NCBI RefSeq assembly: GCF_003664125.1
Contig: NZ_RCCP01000001.1
Span: 806,001 to 870,000 of the forward strand
Direction: 5' to 3'
Length of the DNA: 64,000 nucleotides
Origin: Planococcus citreus
GTDB taxonomy: Bacteria; Bacillota; Bacilli; Bacillales_A; Planococcaceae
Part shown: piece after piece, positions 33,135 through 40,265 of the stretch
How positions within the stretch are numbered: position 1 is the first letter of the stretch
Layout: the number at the start of each line of letters is the position of its first letter
Translations under genes and position numbers: made by a program
The notes under the pieces: generated by a model
Told to the model about the DNA's origin: nothing
The model's input: the letters and a program-made list of their open reading frames with translations, nothing else
Databases searched by the model: none

Positions 33135-33410
33135 AGAAAAAAATCCCGCCCCCAAGACTAATTGTCTTGGGGACGAGATTCCGGTCGTGGTGCCACCCCT
33201 GTTCGCCCATATGTCGCCATATGCGCCTCATTCGGTACACTGGATCTATACCTAAGCTCTTTAACGGGAGCAGACGCCGCATCATCCCCATTTGGTTCCG
33301 ATGCGGTGCTCAGAGGCTTGCTTCGCTGACATCCTTTTGCCCCGTTCCACCAACCCGGAGCTCTCTAGGAAAAGGAATTGCCAGCTACTGTTCTCTTCAT
33401 CGCACTGATT
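33135..33410 (-). ncRNA. T-box riboswitch leader, probably serine-specific
   Basis: On the minus strand: Stem I base CGATG (33398-33402) pairs with CATCG just after the specifier region; the AG-rich AGAGAGCTCCGGGTTGGTGG is the apical Stem I signature; the T-box motif AGGGGTGGCACCACG is at 33186-33200; the terminator GTCCCCAAGAC...GTCTTGGGGGC with a T-run is at 33143-33175. The specifier loop reads GAGCACCG. In the bulge TGGN, N is C, which pairs with a G discriminator base. That fits AGC (Ser, 33308-33310) or GAG (Glu) and excludes CAC (His) and GCA (Ala). AGC followed by A is the best fit. Confidence 0.85.
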
Positions 33411-33482
33411 TTAGATTTTCACTAGATTACCATGAGCCCGAGGGATTGGTATATAACAAGATTCTGCCTGTTTCATTAATAT

Positions 33483-33788
33483 TCATTCAACCGTGATCCT
33501 GGAGGCAAGAAAATAAGGAATGTCCGGTGTCGTATCGAATGGCGTGACTTTGACGCGATCGCCTTCTTCGAGCTCCTCGAACGAGCTCGCGGCGCCGATG
33601 AACTCCGTATGGTCGGTCAGGAAAATCTCTTGGATGGGGTCTTGCCGTGCATCATCGGTTTGGACATCCAGCATAAAACTCGCCTCTGTCTTTTCCGCCA
33701 CCGTGCCGTGTAAACTGCCGCAACCTGTCAATAAAATCGATGAAATGATAAATAAGCCAAGCCGCTTTTTAATCGTTCCCACTCCCAT
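33483..33788 (-). CDS. Small lipoprotein
   Basis: About 100 residues. Signal TIKKRLGLFIISSILLTGCG with lipobox LTGC; the mature domain (FMLDVQTDDARQDPIQEIFL, FEELEEGDRVKVTPFDTTPD) looks like the small OB-like DUF3221 group, which is a guess. The standard start is ATG at 33788, but GGGAG lies eight bases before ATT at 33773, giving a cleaner signal peptide. It is 22 bases downstream of a 33-residue membrane peptide gene, likely one operon. Confidence 0.65.
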   Translation of the reverse strand: MGVGTIKKRLGLFIISSILLTGCGSLHGTVAEKTEASFMLDVQTDDARQDPIQEIFLTDHTEFIGAASSFEELEEGDRVKVTPFDTTPDIPYFLASRITVE

Positions 33789-33810
33789 CCCCGAAACATT
33801 TATACATTTT

Positions 33811-33912
33811 TCACCTTTTGAAGCCATCTATCGTTTTCTTGATCGCTTTAATTACGAAATACACCAACGCAATGGTGATGATCAGCATTACGAGCATGGA
33901 ACCCGGTCCCAT
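33811..33912 (-). CDS. 33-residue membrane microprotein
   Basis: ATG at 33912 with AGGGGGC upstream. One helix (SMLVMLIITIALVYFVI) and a basic amphipathic tail KAIKKTIDGFKR. The topology (N out, basic C-terminus in) is typical of small membrane proteins. Precedes the lipoprotein gene at 33788 on the same strand. Function unknown. Confidence 0.6.
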   Translation of the reverse strand: MGPGSMLVMLIITIALVYFVIKAIKKTIDGFKR

Positions 33913-34118
33913 AATTAGCCCCCTTTAATTCACTGCAATTAATATGGATTTTATGGAAAATATTGATAAATAAATGGTAGCATACATATTTGTGGCAAGA
34001 CATAGTTAATCTTAAGTAAATAAGGAAAAAACGACTGGTATTTATGTAACTTTTTGGATCAAAGGTCGTATAGTTCATTAGAGTTATATTCAAAATGATA
34101 ATTGGAGGAGGACCTAGT

Positions 34119-34334
34119 ATGCCCAATCACAACAAAGCTGAAGACCAGCGTGACCGCCTGCAGCTGAAAGACCAGAAAGAACATGCAGGCAGCAATGTCA
34201 ATGACTCGACCAACCGCGCACAAAGCGGCATGCCAGATACGCGAGGCATGGGATGGAAAGAAATCGGCGGGGTCATTTTGCTGCTGGTGATCTTGTTGAT
34301 TGCTTATAGTTTGTATCAAGTGTTTTTCGGTTGA
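34119..34334 (+). CDS. Small tail-anchored membrane protein (DUF6366-like)
   Basis: 71 residues: a polar, charged N-terminus (MPNHNKAEDQRDRLQLKDQK, SNVNDSTNRAQSGMPD) followed by GMGWKEIGG and one C-terminal helix ILLLVILLIAYSLYQVFF. The layout matches small Bacillales proteins grouped as DUF6366, from memory. GGAGGAGG seven bases before ATG at 34119 fixes the start; the frame from 34095 lacks a site. The next gene begins about 30 bases on in the same direction. Confidence 0.7.
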   Translation: MPNHNKAEDQRDRLQLKDQKEHAGSNVNDSTNRAQSGMPDTRGMGWKEIGGVILLLVILLIAYSLYQVFFG

Positions 34335-34365
34335 GTAGTTGGATTAACAGAAGGGATTGGGGAAG

Positions 34366-34851
34366 TTGAATAAGAAAATTTTAATCGTAGTGTTAACGTT
34401 GATGGTGTGTGTGGCTTTGGTCGGCGGGACGCTTATTTTCTTGAAAAGCAACCCGCCGCTTGAAATAAATATGCAAGCCACTAATGAAAACCAACATTTC
34501 GCCGTAGTCGGTTTTGGCAATAAGGGATGGGGGGATATCCGCGTGACGGATGTCGCAGTGAATGATTACGAAGATCCGCAAGATAGCAAAATTCAAGTAA
34601 GCAACGAGGTGCAAGGACTGGTTCATACAGACGATTTTCAGTCCGAAGCAGCGCAGCCCTATCGCTTCCACAATTTCGATGAAGTAACCATCCAAACAGG
34701 TACTTCTCCGCCTCACGATGCAGAAAGTGCTTCCAAAGACGAAGAGATTTACGGGCTCAATGTGATACATAATGAAGAAATCCGGAGCATACATATCCAA
34801 TACAGCTATTTTGGCATCACCTTATTTGAAGAAGTGGAAATATCTTTCTGA
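34366..34851 (+). CDS. Membrane-anchored extracytoplasmic protein
   Basis: 161 residues: an N-terminal helix (KILIVVLTLMVCVALVGGTL) and an extracellular domain of about 130 residues rich in beta structure (HFAVVGFGNKGWGDIRVTDV, ending YSYFGITLFEEVEISF). Not recognised. Start is TTG at 34366 with GAAGGGATTGGGG just upstream; TTG at 34357 is too close to the site. Follows the DUF6366-like gene and ends at a bidirectional terminator. Confidence 0.65.
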   Translation: MNKKILIVVLTLMVCVALVGGTLIFLKSNPPLEINMQATNENQHFAVVGFGNKGWGDIRVTDVAVNDYEDPQDSKIQVSNEVQGLVHTDDFQSEAAQPYRFHNFDEVTIQTGTSPPHDAESASKDEEIYGLNVIHNEEIRSIHIQYSYFGITLFEEVEISF

Positions 34852-34862
34852 GAAGGAACTAT

Positions 34863-34905
34863 AAAAGCGACGCAGCTGATTCAAACAGCTGCGTCGCTTT
34901 TATCT
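34863..34905. terminator. Bidirectional intrinsic terminator
   Basis: AAAAGCGACGCAGCTG / CAGCTGCGTCGCTTTT with loop ATTCAAA; between convergent genes. Confidence 0.88.
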
Positions 34906-34927
34906 GTCTTTATTCAGATTCTCACCC

Positions 34928-35299
34928 TTACTCTTCCAATAGAACGATCCGCTCCGCGACGACGCCTGCCATTTCAGGACCTTCATCGAATTTCCAGACA
35001 GCCACTTTATCTCCTTCTTTAAATCCCTTTTCGAACCTTGTCCCATTAGAAAAAAATGTAGCCGTCGGAAGTTCATAGCTTTGGTAATCGATTTCGAGCG
35101 CTTGCTCTTTGGTGATTCTTTCGACCACTACCAAGGCTTGCTTTTCCTCGAGCACTTTGATCACATGCCCTATGACGACAGGCGGATCCGCTATCAATTC
35201 TGTTGCCGGGTAAGGTGAGTTGCCGACATCCGGTCCATCCGAACAGGCGGATAGGAAAAGCACAGCGCTTGCGATTGCTATGTATTTTAGAATTCTCAA
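34928..35299 (-). CDS. DUF3221-like lipoprotein
   Basis: 123 residues. Signal MRILKYIAIASAVLFLSAC with lipobox LSAC. The mature domain is a small beta barrel: VVIGHVIKVLEEKQALVVVE, then FFSNGTRFEKGFKEGDKVAV and MAGVVAERIVLLEE. GHV-to-VVVE and EGDKV-V patterns match DUF3221 lipoproteins of Bacilli. Function unknown. An AAGGAGG site precedes the ATG. Confidence 0.7.
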   Translation of the reverse strand: MRILKYIAIASAVLFLSACSDGPDVGNSPYPATELIADPPVVIGHVIKVLEEKQALVVVERITKEQALEIDYQSYELPTATFFSNGTRFEKGFKEGDKVAVWKFDEGPEMAGVVAERIVLLEE

Positions 35300-35474
35300 T
35301 TGCCATCCTCCTTGATAGTTTTAATTTCAATTCATATCGAAGTAACCGCAGCTCTTCCAGGATTCATTCCAAAGTAATTTTACTTATGCTATGCTTGTCT
35401 TATTAACAATTAATTGGAAATGAATAAACCCAAAAATCTGTAGAGAAAAATATAATTAAAAAGGGAATTTTACA

Positions 35475-35603
35475 ATGACTTCTGTATTCCTGACTGGAGT
35501 GTTCAGTTTAATATTCACCTGGGTTTTGCCGATTGCCATCATTATTGCATTGGTAGTGCTATTCAAAAAGGTAAATCGGCTAGAAAAAAAGCTCGATAAG
35601 TGA
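35475..35603 (+). CDS. 42-residue membrane microprotein
   Basis: ATG at 35475 with AAGGGA eight bases upstream. Begins MTSVFLTGVFSLIFTWVLPI, one long helix continuing AIIIALVVLF, then a charged coiled-coil-like tail KKVNRLEKKLDK. Codon use looks coding. Stands alone, with no terminator hairpin directly after. Function unknown. Confidence 0.6.
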   Translation: MTSVFLTGVFSLIFTWVLPIAIIIALVVLFKKVNRLEKKLDK

Positions 35604-35732
35604 ATTGTATAAGAAATGTTAATCTGCTGTAGCTTACTTAGAATCCTTTACGTATTGGTTACACGTGGCCGACTTAAAGTTTCAAAAGGATTGGTTACTT
35701 TCCAGCCTTTTATTACGACCACACGTCGCCGT

Positions 35733-36113
35733 TTAAGATTCTTCCTCATCCAAATTGAAGGTTTCCGATTTCCCATCCCATATGACTTCGACTTTAATTT
35801 TCGTGTGCTCTTGAATGATCGCACAATCCACGCAGCTTCCGTTTTGCAGCGTCACTTTCCCATCTGTTACCGGCACATTCGTTGTTGATTGGCCTCGAAT
35901 AACCGAATTCATCGAATAACCGATCGTCTCTGGTGCTGTCCCTGCTCCTATATACTCGAGCGTCCCCTCAACTTGCTGGCTGCCGCTTTGTGCCTCGACT
36001 ACTTTATACGTCATGCTCCAACTCTGGCTTTTTCCTGAATAAAGATATTGCTCTCCGCCAATACATCCACTTAATAAAACAGCAAGGAATAAGATTGTGA
36101 TCAGTTTCTTCAT
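35733..36113 (-). CDS. CxxC lipoprotein, paralogue of 20931
   Basis: 126 residues. Signal MKKLITILFLAVLLSGC with lipobox LSGC, then the same domain as the protein at 20931: SGKSQSWSMTYKV, APETIGYSMNSV, the conserved GSCVDCAIIQEH with CxxC, and VEVIWDGKSETFNL. The pair shares about a third of its residues by eye. Start at 36113 is fixed by GGAGGTG; a frame to 36158 is upstream of that site. Last gene of a minus-strand set with a small membrane protein and a Nudix hydrolase. Confidence 0.75.
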   Translation of the reverse strand: MKKLITILFLAVLLSGCIGGEQYLYSGKSQSWSMTYKVVEAQSGSQQVEGTLEYIGAGTAPETIGYSMNSVIRGQSTTNVPVTDGKVTLQNGSCVDCAIIQEHTKIKVEVIWDGKSETFNLDEEES

Positions 36114-36138
36114 TTGGCCACACCTCCATAGTCGATTA

Positions 36139-36330
36139 TCACTCTTCTCTTTGCTCAATCCGCCAAACGATGAACTTCACAAGCTCAGCTACAAAAAAGA
36201 AGCCGAGCACCCAGAGGAGTAGGCCGTCCGCTGCCACGTCCGTAAAGATTTTGGCAACTATAAACCCAATGATGACAGCGGCGAGGAATGATAAATGGTA
36301 GGCCTTGTTTTCTTTTAAGTATTCTCTCAT
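36139..36330 (-). CDS. Small two-helix membrane protein
   Basis: 63 residues: a short basic start MREYLKENKAYHLS, helix FLAAVIIGFIVAKIF, helix LLLWVLGFFFVAELVKFIVW and tail RIEQREE. ATG at 36330 follows GGAGTGGAAGGG; an extended frame to 36393 overlaps the Nudix gene. It is 26 bases behind that gene. Function unknown. Confidence 0.65.
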   Translation of the reverse strand: MREYLKENKAYHLSFLAAVIIGFIVAKIFTDVAADGLLLWVLGFFFVAELVKFIVWRIEQREE

Positions 36331-36356
36331 CCCTTCCACTCCCATTCGCTGCGCAC

Positions 36357-36818
36357 TTATTTCAATATCGGCAAGCTCGCGTTGTTTGCCCAATCCATGA
36401 CGAAGCGTTCCTGATGAAAGTTGATTTTCGGCAATTCGTCTGGGCTGAAGAAACGGTGCTCGTGGCTTTCTTCCCCTTCTTGCATCAGCTCACCTGAAAA
36501 TTGCTGTGTGTGAAAAATGATTTGCACACTATAGACCTGGTCGCCGTTTTGGTATTCGGCATAGCCTTCTGTCCCTGAATACAGGCCGAATAGCTGCAGG
36601 TTCTCTGCATGCAGGCCGGTTTCTTCATGTGTTTCCCGAACGGCCGTCTCGAGAAATGTTTCGCCAGGCTCCATGACGCCGCCCGGAATCCCCCAGACAT
36701 CTCGGTCTTTTCGGTGCTGAAGCAAAATTTGGCTGTCCTTTTCCAGAATGATTCCACATCCAACCGTCATCAATAGATTCGAGTCGATCAGCTCGCGCAT
36801 GTCTTTTATATAATTCAT
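36357..36818 (-). CDS. Nudix hydrolase
   Basis: 153 residues. Nudix box GGVMEPGETFLETAVRETHE-ETGL is complete; upstream ILLQHRKDRDVWGIPGG is the usual lead-in. The N-terminal IDSNLLMTVGCGIIL resembles ADP-ribose pyrophosphatase-like MutT members. ATG at 36818 with AGGAGG is used; the frame to 36926 has no site and an unlikely Cys-rich leader. Third Nudix gene in the window. Heads a set with two small envelope genes. Confidence 0.88.
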   Translation of the reverse strand: MNYIKDMRELIDSNLLMTVGCGIILEKDSQILLQHRKDRDVWGIPGGVMEPGETFLETAVRETHEETGLHAENLQLFGLYSGTEGYAEYQNGDQVYSVQIIFHTQQFSGELMQEGEESHEHRFFSPDELPKINFHQERFVMDWANNASLPILK

Positions 36819-36925
36819 AAAAACCTCCTCATTACATCTATCGCAAAACCTTAAACCCTCTTCTAGATTGCTATTTCTTTTGGTCCTTTTTAATATACCA
36901 AAAAAACCCAACATAAAATCAAACA

Positions 36926-36953
36926 AAGAGAAGAATTTTCAGATTCTTCTCTT
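36926..36953 (-). terminator. Intrinsic terminator after the YczE-like gene
   Basis: AAGAGAAGAAT / ATTCTTCTCTT perfect 11-pair stem with loop of six; a T-rich tail on the minus strand. Confidence 0.65.
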
Positions 36954-36995
36954 CAATCTCTTGCTATCATTTTCATTCATTCGTTAAGTTCAACA

Positions 36996-37613
36996 TTAGG
37001 GTATTAGTGACTCTTTCGGAAGCAACATACGATCCAAGGTTTTCGCCGTCACGGGCATAATGGCGTTCAAGATAAGCCCGCCGAAACACACCGTCAGCAC
37101 CGTTCCAATGCCAATCGGTCCCCCGAAAACAATGGCGAGGACCAGGAATATCAAATAGATGGCGGTTCTGGAGTAGAACAGATTGGTCTTCGCCAATTCT
37201 TTTACGAGAAGCGTCAGGCGGTCCACTGGAATCGGCGCGAAATTCGTGTGGAGATAAATGGCCGTTCCCACGCCTACTGCGAAGAGGCCCGCTGTAAAGT
37301 AGAGAATCTGGCTGGTGACACTAACAGGCGCAATCGCTGTGCTCAATGTATGAAGCCAGAAATCGATGCCGATTCCGACAATGACGGCTGTCATGATGCC
37401 AAGGAGTTCCGGTTTCTGCCGGCCGAGCATGGCGTTGCCGACGATCATGATGGCGGCGATGATGATTTCCCAACTCCCCACCGTCAAGCCGACATTAAAG
37501 CTCAGGCCGACCAATAAAGCGTCGAACGGCGAGGTGCCGAGGTCTGACAAAATGGTCAGCGCGATTCCGAGTGACAATAACAACAGGCCTACGACGTAAA
37601 AGAAATATTTCAT
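36996..37613 (-). CDS. YczE/YitT-type integral membrane protein
   Basis: 205 residues with about five helices. MKYFFYVVGLLLLSLGIALT, then ILSDLGTSPFDALLVGLS (the G-x-S-P-x-D signature of the YczE/YyaS group), then VGSWEIIIAAIMIVGN, a loop GRQKPE, GIGIDFW, and FAPIPVDRLTLLV. Family members are of unknown transport or regulatory role. ATG at 37613 follows GAAGGGGGAG; the frame to 37673 lacks a site. It diverges from the MarR gene across 98 bases that include a perfect palindrome. Confidence 0.8.
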   Translation of the reverse strand: MKYFFYVVGLLLLSLGIALTILSDLGTSPFDALLVGLSFNVGLTVGSWEIIIAAIMIVGNAMLGRQKPELLGIMTAVIVGIGIDFWLHTLSTAIAPVSVTSQILYFTAGLFAVGVGTAIYLHTNFAPIPVDRLTLLVKELAKTNLFYSRTAIYLIFLVLAIVFGGPIGIGTVLTVCFGGLILNAIMPVTAKTLDRMLLPKESLIP

Positions 37614-37676
37614 TTTTTTCGCTCCCCCTTCTTGCATTGGCCGAGTGGTTCTTGTACACTCAATATAATTCATTAT

Positions 37677-37692
37677 TGTTGCATTTGCAACA
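37677..37692. promoter_or_regulatory. Palindrome TGTTGCA-TT-TGCAACA, candidate MarR operator
   Basis: A 16-base perfect inverted repeat, 19 bases before the marR-type start and within the divergent spacer to the YczE-like gene. Size and symmetry suit MarR-family sites; control of both transcripts is inferred. Confidence 0.6.
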
Positions 37693-37711
37693 TAAATTAA
37701 GGAGTTCTATT

Positions 37712-38164
37712 ATGGCAGAAATCCTACGCGAAATCGGCATGATTGCCCGTGCTCTTGATTCCATCAGCAATATCGAATTCAAAGAGCTCGAGCTGACGAA
37801 AGGGCAATATCTCTACCTCGTCCGCATCTGTGAAAATCCCGGCATCATCCAGGAGCAATTGCTCGACCTCATCAAAGTCGACCGCTCCACCGCGACACGA
37901 GCGCTCCAGAAATTGGAGAGCAACGGCTTTATTGAAAAGCATAATGACTCAGATAACAAGAAAATCAAAAAGATCTACCCGACCGAAAAAGCTCGCCAAG
38001 CCTATCCCTTCATCATCCGGGAAAACGAGCATTCGAATGCGGTCGCACTCGATGGCTTTACCGAACAGGAAGCGGTTGAAATCGAACGCTATTTGCGCCG
38101 CATCCGAGAGAACATCGAAGTCGATTTCGAAACGGTCAAAAAAGGCCATAAGCGCGATTATTAA
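37712..38164 (+). CDS. MarR-family regulator
   Basis: 150 residues. Winged helix: LTKGQYLYLVRICENPG, IIQEQLLDLIKVDRSTATRA (recognition helix) and LQKLESNGFIEKHNDSDNKK with the wing KKIKKIYPT. Flanking helices would form the dimer. ATG at 37712 follows AAGGAG; the frame from 37571 is not supported. It leads paiA and paiB (22- and 18-base gaps), unlike Bacillus subtilis where PaiA and PaiB act without an adjacent MarR, and a palindromic operator precedes it. Confidence 0.9.
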   Translation: MAEILREIGMIARALDSISNIEFKELELTKGQYLYLVRICENPGIIQEQLLDLIKVDRSTATRALQKLESNGFIEKHNDSDNKKIKKIYPTEKARQAYPFIIRENEHSNAVALDGFTEQEAVEIERYLRRIRENIEVDFETVKKGHKRDY

Positions 38165-38186
38165 CCAGTAAAAGGAGCGAATCTTC

Positions 38187-38699
38187 ATGGCAAGCCTACG
38201 TAAATGCACAGCAAGCGATCTTCAGGAACTGCAAGACATCAGCATTCTCACCTATAAGGAAACCTTCGACAAGCACAATAGCGAAAAAAACATGAACACC
38301 TATCTTGAAGCGGCCTATAATAAGCCGAAGCTCGAGAAAGAACTCGCCACCCCCTCCTCCCATTTCTATTTCGCGATGGTCGACGAGGAAGTGGCCGGCT
38401 ATTTGAAAATCAACACAGACGAAGCGCAAACCGAGCCGATGGGTGATCAGGCGCTCGAAGTGGAACGCATCTACATCAAGAAAAAATTCCAGAAAAACGG
38501 CGCTGGGAAAGTATTGATGAATCAGGCGTTTGAGATGGCGAAAGAACTGGGAAAAGAAAAAATATGGCTCGGCGTTTGGGAGCACAACGACAACGCCCGT
38601 GCGTTCTACGAGAAAAAAGGCTTTGTCGAAACCGGCAGCCATTCGTTTTTCATGGGCGATGACGAGCAGACGGATTTGATTTTGACGAAGACACTTTAA
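38187..38699 (+). CDS. paiA: PaiA spermidine/spermine N-acetyltransferase
   Basis: 170 residues, a close match to PaiA of B. subtilis from memory: KCTASDLQELQDISILTYKE, EVERIYIKKKFQKNGAGKVL (acetyl-CoA binding QKNGAG), IWLGVWEHNDNARAFYEKKG and SHSFFMGDDEQTDLILTKTL. The enzyme acetylates polyamines and may influence sporulation and protease genes. AAAGGAG precedes the ATG. Second gene of marR-paiA-paiB. Confidence 0.93.
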   Translation: MASLRKCTASDLQELQDISILTYKETFDKHNSEKNMNTYLEAAYNKPKLEKELATPSSHFYFAMVDEEVAGYLKINTDEAQTEPMGDQALEVERIYIKKKFQKNGAGKVLMNQAFEMAKELGKEKIWLGVWEHNDNARAFYEKKGFVETGSHSFFMGDDEQTDLILTKTL

Positions 38700-38717
38700 T
38701 CTGAAAGGCGGTCTACC

Positions 38718-39332
38718 ATGTATATTCCAAAACACTATAAAGTGAATGACCCCGAAGAGATCCGCGAATTCATTGAAGCCCATTCATTCGGCACGATCAT
38801 CACCGCTGGAAAAGGCCGTCCGCTTGCGACGCATTTGCCTTTCCAGCTAAAAAAAGAACAAGACGGATATGTATTGCGCGGCCATTTCGCACGCGGCAAC
38901 CCTCAGTGGAAAACGATTGAAGAAGCGGATGAAGTATTGGTAACCTTCCAAGGCCCGCATTCCTATGTGACGTCTTCCTGGTATGAGGAAAAAGACATCC
39001 CGACGTGGAATTACCAGTCGGCGCATGTGTACGGCACCGGCCGCTTGCTATCGGAAGATGAACTGCGCGAGGATCTGGTAACTTTGCTCGAGAAGCATGA
39101 ACAGCATCGCGACGAGCCGGTTCTGTGGGACACCCTCCCGACCGAACTGCTCGAAAAAGATATTAAAGGCATCGTCGGGTTCAAACTTCACATCACCGAT
39201 ATCCAAGCTGCATTCAAGCTGAGCCAGAACCAAGCGCCCGAAGACTATCAACATGTGATCGACGGGTTGCGGCAAGAAAAAGACCCGTTGTCCCATGAAG
39301 TCGCGGACGTCATGGACAAAAGGCGTCCGTAA
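38718..39332 (+). CDS. paiB: PaiB FMN-binding split-barrel protein
   Basis: 204 residues. Starts MYIPKHYKVNDPEEIREFIE, and has ATHLPFQLKK, LRGHFARGNPQWK, FQGPHSYVTSSWYEEKDIPT and WNYQSAHVYGTGR, all PaiB hallmarks. The protein has an FMN-binding split barrel with a C-terminal extension (HITDIQAAFKLSQN). Works with PaiA in polyamine homeostasis and repression of degradative genes in B. subtilis. AAGGCGG precedes the ATG. Confidence 0.93.
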   Translation: MYIPKHYKVNDPEEIREFIEAHSFGTIITAGKGRPLATHLPFQLKKEQDGYVLRGHFARGNPQWKTIEEADEVLVTFQGPHSYVTSSWYEEKDIPTWNYQSAHVYGTGRLLSEDELREDLVTLLEKHEQHRDEPVLWDTLPTELLEKDIKGIVGFKLHITDIQAAFKLSQNQAPEDYQHVIDGLRQEKDPLSHEVADVMDKRRP

Positions 39333-39350
39333 TCTGCGAACCCTTTTCGC

Positions 39351-39379
39351 TTGAAGTTCAGGACCGTCTCTTATATAAC
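39351..39379 (+). promoter_or_regulatory. Candidate promoter for the guanidine riboswitch transcript
   Basis: TTGAAG (39351-39356), 17-base spacer, TATAAC (39374-39379). Start near 39386 would place the aptamer about 20 bases into the RNA. Confidence 0.5.
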
Positions 39380-39406
39380 TAAAGGTAATTGAATTACTAA
39401 AAAAGG

Positions 39407-39526
39407 TTTTCTAGGGTTCCGCAGCACAGCTGGCCTGGTCCGAGAGAAAACACACAGCATTCGCTGTGACACGGAGGGACAAAAGCCTGGGAGAAACTGT
39501 TTTTACAGTTCTCCCGGGCTTTTTAT
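39407..39526 (+). ncRNA. Guanidine-I (ykkC) riboswitch with terminator
   Basis: The aptamer contains CTAGGGTTCCG, CTGGTCCGAGAG, a hairpin CACAGC-attc-GCTGTG, and ACACGGAGGGACAAAAGCC followed by GGGAG: the conserved ykkC-class core in order. GCCTGGGAG of the 3' core also forms the 5' arm of the terminator (arms 39484-39498 and 39506-39520, then TTTTTATTTTT), so guanidine binding would block termination. The next genes in this direction are SMR exporters of the Gdx/SugE type. Confidence 0.93.
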
Positions 39527-39654
39527 TTTTGAAAAGTATTCTATGAAATTTAAATTGTAGCAACGGATGTTTCACAATACTGCTACGAACAACTCTTGGA
39601 TTCGTGTTACCTTCGTTTTTATGAATTTTATTAACCTGGATGAAAAAGCGGAAG

Positions 39655-39880
39655 GTGGCGACTAATGAATAAGCGAAAGGAACTTGAGCTTGTTCATTTG
39701 CGACGCATCTGCCATGCAGATGTTGGAGCAGCTGCGTTTCCAACTTTTCCATTAGCGAACAAGAAGCGGCTGAAGCCATGCCCTGGCAGCTGGCAGCGCG
39801 ACGTCCTGTCGCGCCAGCTGCATGACCCACATCCTGTGGGCCCGAAAGCGTCCACCTGCAGCGACTTCATTGGCTGATCT
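39655..39880 (+). repeat. Composite dispersed intergenic repeat (B part plus A part), copy 2
   Basis: TTCATTTGCGACGCATCTGC...GCAGATGTTGGAGCA (B part), then GAAGCGGCTGAAGCCATGCC, GCGACGTCCTGTCGCG, AGCTGCATGACCCACATCCT and AAAGCGTCC...GCAGCGAC (A part). Matches the order and about 38- and 30-base blocks of 3390-3835. It lies between the guanidine riboswitch and the exporter genes. Confidence 0.75.
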
Positions 39881-39923
39881 ACTTTTCAATTTTTTACTTT
39901 ATTTATTATTAGGAGGAATTCCA

Positions 39924-40265
39924 ATGAATCTTCAATGGGGAAAAGTATTAATCGCGGCATTGTTTGAGGTGGCGTGGGTGGTCGGATTAAAGCATGCGGA
40001 TTCGCTCGGCGAATGGCTCATTACGATCGTCGCAATCGCTGTCAGCTTCACGTTGCTGATCGATGCGGGAAACAAATTACCGGTCGGCACCGTATACGCG
40101 GTGTTTGTCGGGCTCGGGACGGCCGGGACAGTATTGTCGGAAATTATATTCTTCAATGAACCCATCAATGCCGCAAAACTGGTACTGGTCGGGATTTTAC
40201 TGCTCGGCGTCATCGGCTTGAAACTCGTGACACCGGATTCAGCACCTGAAAGGAGTGAAGCGTGA
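39924..40265 (+). CDS. SMR-family guanidinium exporter subunit (Gdx/SugE-like)
   Basis: 113 residues, four helices. Helix 1 [18 protein letters not shown] carries the essential Glu in the E-V-x-W-x-V-G-L-K pattern typical of Gdx/SugE exporters; then [20 protein letters not shown] and a last helix [11 protein letters not shown]. Proton-coupled export of guanidinium is the likely role, as for ykkCD under the same riboswitch. GGAGG precedes ATG at 39924. It overlaps the second SMR gene by one base (TGATG). Confidence 0.9.
   Translation: MNLQWGKVLIAALFEVAWVVGLKHADSLGEWLITIVAIAVSFTLLIDAGNKLPVGTVYAVFVGLGTAGTVLSEIIFFNEPINAAKLVLVGILLLGVIGLKLVTPDSAPERSEA

Noticed and set aside
33103-33291. N-terminal extension of the MFS protein
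   Set aside because: It runs through the T-box terminator and specifier stem; the real start at 33102 has its own site.
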